A DNA stretch of 54,945 bases from Candidatus Kuenenia stuttgartensis (GTDB lineage Bacteria > Planctomycetota > Planctomycetia > Planctomycetales > Planctomycetaceae): NCBI GenBank assembly GCA_945904015.1, contig CAMDPK010000024.1:1-54945 (forward strand), written 5' to 3'. A program made the translations under genes and the position numbers. Position 1 is the first letter of the stretch; each line of letters opens with the position of its first letter. Positions 50,377 to 54,945 of this stretch are shown one piece after another. The notes beneath the pieces are model-generated. The model did not search any database. It was given only the letters and a program-made list of their open reading frames with translations, and was not told where the DNA came from.

Positions 50377-51398
50377 GATTTGAGCTTCGGTCCTGGGTGG
50401 TTCGTGCGGACGCTCAACAAGAAATCGCCACAGGTGATGAATAGCGTCTGTCGGTCTTCGCCGCCGAACGTGCAATTCGTCAGCGTGTCGGTCGGCGTTG
50501 CGAGATACGCCAGCAGCTTGCCCGTCGGCGAGACCACATGAATGCCCGGCTTCGTGTCGAGCGTCTCGGACGTGCCGCGTGTCTTGTGCAAGCCGGCGGC
50601 GACATACAAGTTCCCGTCCGCATCGACACACAAGCCGTCTCCGCCTCGGCCGGGCGAGAAGTCGATGATCCGCCGCGTGTTCGCGACCGTGCCGTCTTCT
50701 TTCAAGTCGTAGGCGAAGAGGCAGCGATTGCGATTCTCGCGTCCGTCGGACTCGATCAGGTACAGCGTATGCCCATCGGGCGAAACCTCGACCCCGTTGG
50801 GCATGTGAATGTCCGGCTCATGCAGAACTCGTGCGACCTTGCCATCCGGGTCGATGCGATAGACGGAGTTGACGTTGTTCTTCTTCGGATCATCGTTCGG
50901 AAGTCGTGAGGTGAAGTAAATCCGCCCCTTCACGTCGATCGTCAAATCGTTCGGCGCGCCGAGCGGATGGCCGTTGAACTGATCGACCAGGACCGTGATC
51001 TCGCCCGTCTTCAGATCGGTGCGAGTCACTCGGCCGGACTTCCCTTCGCACGCTAGCAGTCGGCCGGAGTGATCGAACAGCAGGCCGTTCGCTTCGCCGC
51101 TGTTCTGGCGAAAGGTCGAGAGTTCGCGGGTCTTGGGATTCCAAATCAAAATCTTCGCGGCCGACGCATTCGTGAAGAAGACTCGGCCATCCGGTGCGAC
51201 GGCCGGGCCTTCGGTGAAGACCTTTTGATCGACGACCTTGGCTTCTTCTTTCAGCGGGCCTGCGAAGAAGTCGTCCGACTTCAAGCCGGCATAAAGCTCG
51301 GAGATGCCGGCGGCTCGCGCGGACGCAGTAAGCAGTGTCAGACCGGCAGCGACATTCGCCGCCAGGAACTCGCGCCGCGTGACGAAATGGGATTTCAT
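50373..51398 (-). CDS. SMP-30/gluconolactonase-family protein, exported
   Basis: The protein has 341 residues from ATG 51398. The Tat-like start is FVTRREFLAANVAAGLTLL. The six-bladed SMP-30 fold is shown by FTEGPAVAPDGRVFFTN, GEANGLLFDHSGRLLACEG, GAPNDLTIDVKGRIYFTS, MPNGVEVSPDGHTLYLIES and GDGLCVDADGNLYVAAG; the Glu of EGP, the Asn of GAPND and the Asp of GDG are the expected metal ligands. It probably hydrolyses a sugar-derived lactone outside the cytoplasm. It overlaps the following propeller-like gene by 4 bp and is divergent from the alpha/beta hydrolase gene. Confidence 0.92.
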   Translation of the reverse strand: MKSHFVTRREFLAANVAAGLTLLTASARAAGISELYAGLKSDDFFAGPLKEEAKVVDQKVFTEGPAVAPDGRVFFTNASAAKILIWNPKTRELSTFRQNSGEANGLLFDHSGRLLACEGKSGRVTRTDLKTGEITVLVDQFNGHPLGAPNDLTIDVKGRIYFTSRLPNDDPKKNNVNSVYRIDPDGKVARVLHEPDIHMPNGVEVSPDGHTLYLIESDGRENRNRCLFAYDLKEDGTVANTRRIIDFSPGRGGDGLCVDADGNLYVAAGLHKTRGTSETLDTKPGIHVVSPTGKLLAYLATPTDTLTNCTFGGEDRQTLFITCGDFLLSVRTNHPGPKLKS

Positions 51399-51508
51399 GG
51401 TCGATGCCTTTCTGATGCGTTCGGCGGACCTCCGCGCCGTGACGAAATACGCGGTCGGCTCTATTCTGGAGGAAACCAGTCCACGAACGCCACTCGTTGG
51501 AGAACTCG

Positions 51509-52405
51509 ATGAAGCCCTTGCCGCTGTTCGCCTTGTTGATCGCACTCGGAGGATCATTCGCTTTCGGAGCGGAACCACTCACGCTCAACGTTTGGCCGAG
51601 CAAGCCACCCGGTGAGACGAAAGAGTTACCACCCGAAGCGGACCAAACCAAGCCACAAGACAGGCTCATTGCCGGACGACGGATTATCAAACTCGGCAAT
51701 GTTTCGACGCCGCAACTGGCGGTGTACCGGCCGGCCAAGAACAGGGACACCGGCGCGGCAGTCGTGATCTGCCCCGGCGGCGGGCATCACATTCTGGCTT
51801 ACGACTTGGAAGGGACCGAAGTCGCCGAATGGCTCAACGAGATCGGCATCACCGGGATCGTGCTCAAATACCGAGTCCCGTTTCGCGATCCGGAGAAGCG
51901 ATGGCTCGCGGCCGTGCAGGACGCGCAACGCGCAATGAGCCTCGTGCGCAGCAAAGCCTCGGAATGGAAGCTCGATCCGAAGCGAATCGGGATTTTGGGG
52001 TTTTCAGCAGGCGGACAAGTCGCCGGGCTGGCCTCGATCTTCGACGAGCAGCGTCAGTACGAACCGCTCGATGACATCGACAAGGTCGCGTGTCGGCCTG
52101 ACTTCGCGGTGCTGATCTATCCGGGCGGCTTGGAGGTCCAAGGCCAACCGAAGCTGCGCGACGAAGTCCAAGTCACGAAGCAAACGCCGCCGATGTTCTT
52201 CGTGCATGCCTTCGACGACGGCGTGACCGCCCTCAACACACTGCTGCTCGCCACCGAATTGAAGAAGGTCGGAGTGCCAGCCGAAGTGCATGTCTACGCG
52301 ACCGGAGGTCACGGCTACGGCCTGCGGCACGTCGATGGCCAACCCGTCACCGACTGGCCGAAGCCATGCGAGGCGTGGCTGAAGACGAGTGGGATCATCA
52401 AGTGA
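51509..52405 (+). CDS. Secreted alpha/beta-hydrolase (esterase/xylanase-like)
   Basis: The protein has 298 residues; ATG 51509 is chosen because GGAG lies upstream and a signal peptide begins at once (PLPLFALLIALGGSFAFGAE). Oxyanion motif: CPGGGHH at 88-94. Nucleophile Ser166 sits in GFSAGG; the candidate acid is Asp236 or Asp237 (HAFDDGV), and His268 lies in GGHGYG. This order is typical of periplasmic esterases annotated as acetyl-xylan or carbohydrate esterases in Planctomycetota. The substrate is unproven. Its end is followed by a 30-bp-arm inverted-repeat element. Confidence 0.9.
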   Translation: MKPLPLFALLIALGGSFAFGAEPLTLNVWPSKPPGETKELPPEADQTKPQDRLIAGRRIIKLGNVSTPQLAVYRPAKNRDTGAAVVICPGGGHHILAYDLEGTEVAEWLNEIGITGIVLKYRVPFRDPEKRWLAAVQDAQRAMSLVRSKASEWKLDPKRIGILGFSAGGQVAGLASIFDEQRQYEPLDDIDKVACRPDFAVLIYPGGLEVQGQPKLRDEVQVTKQTPPMFFVHAFDDGVTALNTLLLATELKKVGVPAEVHVYATGGHGYGLRHVDGQPVTDWPKPCEAWLKTSGIIK

Positions 52406-52428
52406 CGCAACTCCTGATCGGGCGAGCC

Positions 52429-52555
52429 GGGGTCAGGTCTTCAAATTTCATTTTTGGCCTCGCGAATAACGTTCGATTTGAATTGAAATGGTGAATTGGA
52501 ATTACAGTCAGGGGTGGATTGTGACGCCAAAAATGAAATTTGAAGACCTGACCCC
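52429..52555. mobile_element. Non-autonomous element with perfect 30-bp terminal inverted repeats
   Basis: The arms at 52429-52458 (starting GGGGTCAGGTCTTCAAATTT) and 52526-52555 are perfectly complementary over 30 bp, with a 67-bp AT-richer centre. No coding capacity is present. Ends of the GGGGTCAGGTCT kind are familiar in REP/RAYT-type elements; that assignment is from memory. The core GACCTGACCCC also occurs alone at 4872-4882. Confidence 0.7.
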
Positions 52556-52618
52556 TCACTCAACGGATTGACCGAAAATCACTCTCGAACTCGCCGAAGG
52601 ATTCGGCAAGGCGACGCC

Positions 52619-54271
52619 ATGAAGACAAACGCCATTCGTAGCCTCCGTCGCAAGTTGGCCGCTGATCAGCCGACGTTTGGTTTGTGGGTCACGCTCGAAT
52701 CCCCCAGCATCACGGAGATGGCCGTCGCTCTGGGTTTGGATTGGGTTGTGATCGACGCCGAGCACGGGCATCTCGACTGGAAAGACATCGTCGAGCACCT
52801 GCGAGCGACCGTCCGCAGTGAGACCGTCGCACTCGTGCGAATCGCGGAACTCAACAGCGGGTTGATCAAGCGGGCGCTCGACATTGGAGCCGACGGCGTC
52901 GTCATCCCGTGGATCGAAACGGCCGAACAACTCAAGCAGGCGATCGCGTACTCGCGGTATCCGCTCGAAGGACTGCGCGGCATCGGAGCCGAACGAGCGA
53001 CCTGCTGGGGCCAATGCTTCGTCGAGCACACGTCCGAAGCGAACGAGCATGTGCTGGTCGTGCCGATCCTCGAAACGGTGCGGACGGTCAAGCAAGTGCC
53101 GCTGATGTGCCAAGTCGAAGGCTCCGAGTTGTTCTTCTTCGGGCCAGCCGATTTTTCCTCGACGGCGGGTGCTCGCGGGCAATGGGAAGGGCCGGGCGTT
53201 GCCGAGTCGATCCTACAAATGAAAGACACGCTGCGCCGCGCGGGCAAACAATGCGGAGTCATCGCGATCAGTCACGACAACTTGCTCGAACGCCGGCAAC
53301 AAGGCTTTCGGATGATCGGTGTCGGCATCGACTCCGGCTTGCTGCTGCGATCGTTGCGCGCCTCGTTGAACGTCGTCGGTCGCGATCAACAGATTCAGGC
53401 ATCGCTGACTCCGGAGTCGGCGACGAAAGTTGCTCCGCTGGCTCGGCCGCCGGAGTCGATGCGGCCGGATCGGCCCGAAGTCATGAACTCGGTCGGCACG
53501 GGGCCGAAGGTCGAATTGGCTCGCGGCGTGAGCTTTGAATGTCTGGTCGGCAGTCACAATCAAGCGAAGCAACTGACGACCGGCATCGTGACGTTCGCTC
53601 CGGGAGCGACGTTGCCGTACCACAATCACACATTCTCCGAATCAATCACGCTGCTGAGCGGCTCGGCGATCGTCGAGGTCGAAGGCCGCAGCTACTCGCT
53701 GAAGAAATTGGACAACGTCGTCGTGCCGACTGGACGAGTTCACGCGGCGCGAAATCCATCGACGACGGAGCCGGCCGTCTTTCACATCGCCCTCGCGTCG
53801 GATACGCCGACTCGCACGCTGGTCGAAAAGTTCTTCCCGCGCCGCGCGATGCCCGACGATTCGACCGGCTTCCCCGGTGCCGAACGAGTCAACCGCTTCG
53901 CAACCGCGAAACGCTTCGCCGCCGGGCCGAACACCGAGTTCATCGACTTCTTCAACGCCGACCTGATCCCCGGTCTCGAAATGAGCGGCGGCTACGGCCT
54001 GTTTCACCCGACCGGCCGCTTGCCCGCGCATGTGCATGACTTCGACGAGTCGATCTGCATCATCTCCGGCCAAGCCACCTGCGTTGTCGAAGGCCGCCGC
54101 TACTCGATGCGTGATGGTGCGACCGCGCTGCAACCGCGCGGCCGAGTGCATTACTTCATCAACGAAACTCAGTCCACGATGGAAATGCTGTGGGTCTACG
54201 CCGGCCCGAAACCAGAACGCATCGTCGTCGAGGAACGCTGCGCGACCGAGGAAGGGAACCCGTGGAAATGA
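52619..54271 (+). CDS. HpcH/HpaI-type aldolase fused to two cupin domains
   Basis: The protein has 550 residues from ATG 52619. Residues 1-250 are a HpaI-family class II aldolase: FGLWVTLESPSITEMAVALG, VVIDAEHGHLDW with catalytic-base-type His49, GADGVVIPWIETAEQLKQAI, and FFGPADFSSTAG. Two cupins follow: first near 310-390 (LPYHNHTFSESITLLSGSA, GRVHAARN) and second near 470-540 (LPAHVHDFDESICIISGQA, RGRVHYFINET); each keeps the His-x-His metal pair. The fusion suggests a sugar-acid or aromatic hydroxy-acid catabolic enzyme that pairs retro-aldol cleavage with an isomerase- or dioxygenase-type cupin. The dehydrogenase gene overlaps its stop by 4 bp. Confidence 0.87.
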   Translation: MKTNAIRSLRRKLAADQPTFGLWVTLESPSITEMAVALGLDWVVIDAEHGHLDWKDIVEHLRATVRSETVALVRIAELNSGLIKRALDIGADGVVIPWIETAEQLKQAIAYSRYPLEGLRGIGAERATCWGQCFVEHTSEANEHVLVVPILETVRTVKQVPLMCQVEGSELFFFGPADFSSTAGARGQWEGPGVAESILQMKDTLRRAGKQCGVIAISHDNLLERRQQGFRMIGVGIDSGLLLRSLRASLNVVGRDQQIQASLTPESATKVAPLARPPESMRPDRPEVMNSVGTGPKVELARGVSFECLVGSHNQAKQLTTGIVTFAPGATLPYHNHTFSESITLLSGSAIVEVEGRSYSLKKLDNVVVPTGRVHAARNPSTTEPAVFHIALASDTPTRTLVEKFFPRRAMPDDSTGFPGAERVNRFATAKRFAAGPNTEFIDFFNADLIPGLEMSGGYGLFHPTGRLPAHVHDFDESICIISGQATCVVEGRRYSMRDGATALQPRGRVHYFINETQSTMEMLWVYAGPKPERIVVEERCATEEGNPWK

Positions 54272-54945
54272 GCGACCCTGTTGGATTTCGTGTGGCCCTG
54301 ACCGCCGATTTTTATGACGCCGAGGGCCGGTTAAAGTATCGCGACATCGGTCTCAATCTGCTGGAGTCAGCGGCCGGCATCGAAGTCAGCCGCTTCGCCG
54401 AACATCGCGCCGAGATCGCGCCAGGGCAACTCGCGAACGTCAACGGCGCGATCGTGCTCTCGTCGCGAGTCACAGCGGCCAGCTTGTCGGATAGTTCGGA
54501 CCTGCTGGCGATCGGTCGCTTCGGTGTCGGCTACGACAGTGTGGACGTCGCGGCTTGCACGGCGGCGGACGTCGCGTTGTTCATCACGGCGGGAGCCGTC
54601 GATTATTCCGTGGCCGAAGCGACCGTCGGCTGGATGCTGGCGCTGACGCATCATGTGCGTGTCAAAGATCGTCTCGTCCGCGAGGGGCAATGGGAGGCTC
54701 GCAGCCGGTACATGGGAAGCGAACTCCGCGAGCGGACGCTGGGCATCATCGGCTTCGGCGGCATCGGGCGGAGCGTCGTGAAGCTGCTGTCGAGCTTCGG
54801 CATGAATACGCCGCTGGTCTTCGATCCGTTCGTGTCCCCGTCCGTTTTGGCCGAATCTGGCGCGAAGGGGGTGTCGCTCGACGAGTTGCTGACGCAATCC
54901 GATTTCGTGTCGCTGCACTGTCCGCTCAACGAGCACACGCGGAAT
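54268..54945 (+). CDS. D-isomer-specific 2-hydroxyacid dehydrogenase, 3'-truncated
   Basis: The frame runs to the window end (226 codons seen) and starts at ATG 54268, which overlaps the stop of the aldolase-cupin gene (ATGA). NAD-binding motif GFGGIGR lies at about 165-171, within LGIIGFGGIGRSVVKLLSSF. Upstream are the catalytic-domain blocks LLAIGRFGVGYDSVDVAAC and VAEATVGWMLALTHHVR. The partial C-terminus keeps DFVSLHCPLNEHTRN, the common conserved end of the Rossmann domain; catalytic Arg, Glu and His should follow past the window. It would reduce a 2-keto acid or oxidise a D-2-hydroxyacid, in step with the aldolase. Confidence 0.93.
   Translation, partial: MSDPVGFRVALTADFYDAEGRLKYRDIGLNLLESAAGIEVSRFAEHRAEIAPGQLANVNGAIVLSSRVTAASLSDSSDLLAIGRFGVGYDSVDVAACTAADVALFITAGAVDYSVAEATVGWMLALTHHVRVKDRLVREGQWEARSRYMGSELRERTLGIIGFGGIGRSVVKLLSSFGMNTPLVFDPFVSPSVLAESGAKGVSLDELLTQSDFVSLHCPLNEHTRN

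Overview
The window looks like the chromosome of a member of the Planctomycetota. This is an inference from gene content: a MoxR/DUF58/BatA/DUF4175-like cluster, DUF1501 and PQQ-like secreted proteins, very large secreted proteins of unknown function, SMP-30 and LLM-type enzymes, and gene junctions crowded with short-word inverted repeats. No rRNA, tRNA, CRISPR array, integrase or insertion-sequence transposase was found. No taxonomic marker was compared with a database.

Layout. 1-4849 is the 3' part of a very large protein with no recognised family. 4893-7197 holds a GNAT acetyltransferase, a small secreted protein and a D-amino-acid-oxidase-type flavoenzyme. 7198-7928 has no intact gene but carries repeats and an orphan coding tail. 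7929-9728 is a compact two-gene cassette: a family C25-like cysteine peptidase without a signal peptide and a 76-residue partner. 9974-26627 is a 16.6 kb block of head-to-tail minus-strand genes, read from MoxR (26627) through DUF58, BatA-like, a second VWA-like membrane protein, a DUF4175-like protein split by an in-frame TGA, three related secreted proteins, a prenyltransferase-repeat protein, and a secreted thioredoxin-fold protein. 26914-27933 is a secreted tandem-repeat protein, divergent from an SGNH hydrolase. DUF1501 and PQQ-like proteins follow.

32776-40548 is a tightly packed plus-strand operon (membrane protein, HEAT-repeat protein, OPA-like MFS transporter, LicC-like nucleotidyltransferase, MetE-like methyltransferase) that ends at a clear hairpin terminator. 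40617-46732 holds mostly housekeeping genes: a coiled-coil protein, HflX, a YchF-like GTPase, and the rpsP-trmD-rplS-yraN operon. 46991-54945 is catabolic in flavour: MFS transporter with LLM flavin oxidoreductase, a propeller-like protein with an SMP-30 lactonase, an alpha/beta hydrolase, and an HpaI aldolase fused to two cupins, coupled to a 2-hydroxyacid dehydrogenase cut by the window end.

The strongest unusual signals are four. (1) An in-frame TGA with a 9-bp hairpin 4 nt downstream splits the DUF4175-like gene. (2) Word-like inverted repeats appear to have become part of the signal-peptide coding sequence of two secreted proteins. (3) The C25-like peptidase and its small partner form a compact cassette. 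(4) There are several distinct non-autonomous palindromic elements, including one with perfect 30-bp terminal inverted repeats and one that folds as a three-way junction between 12-bp direct repeats.
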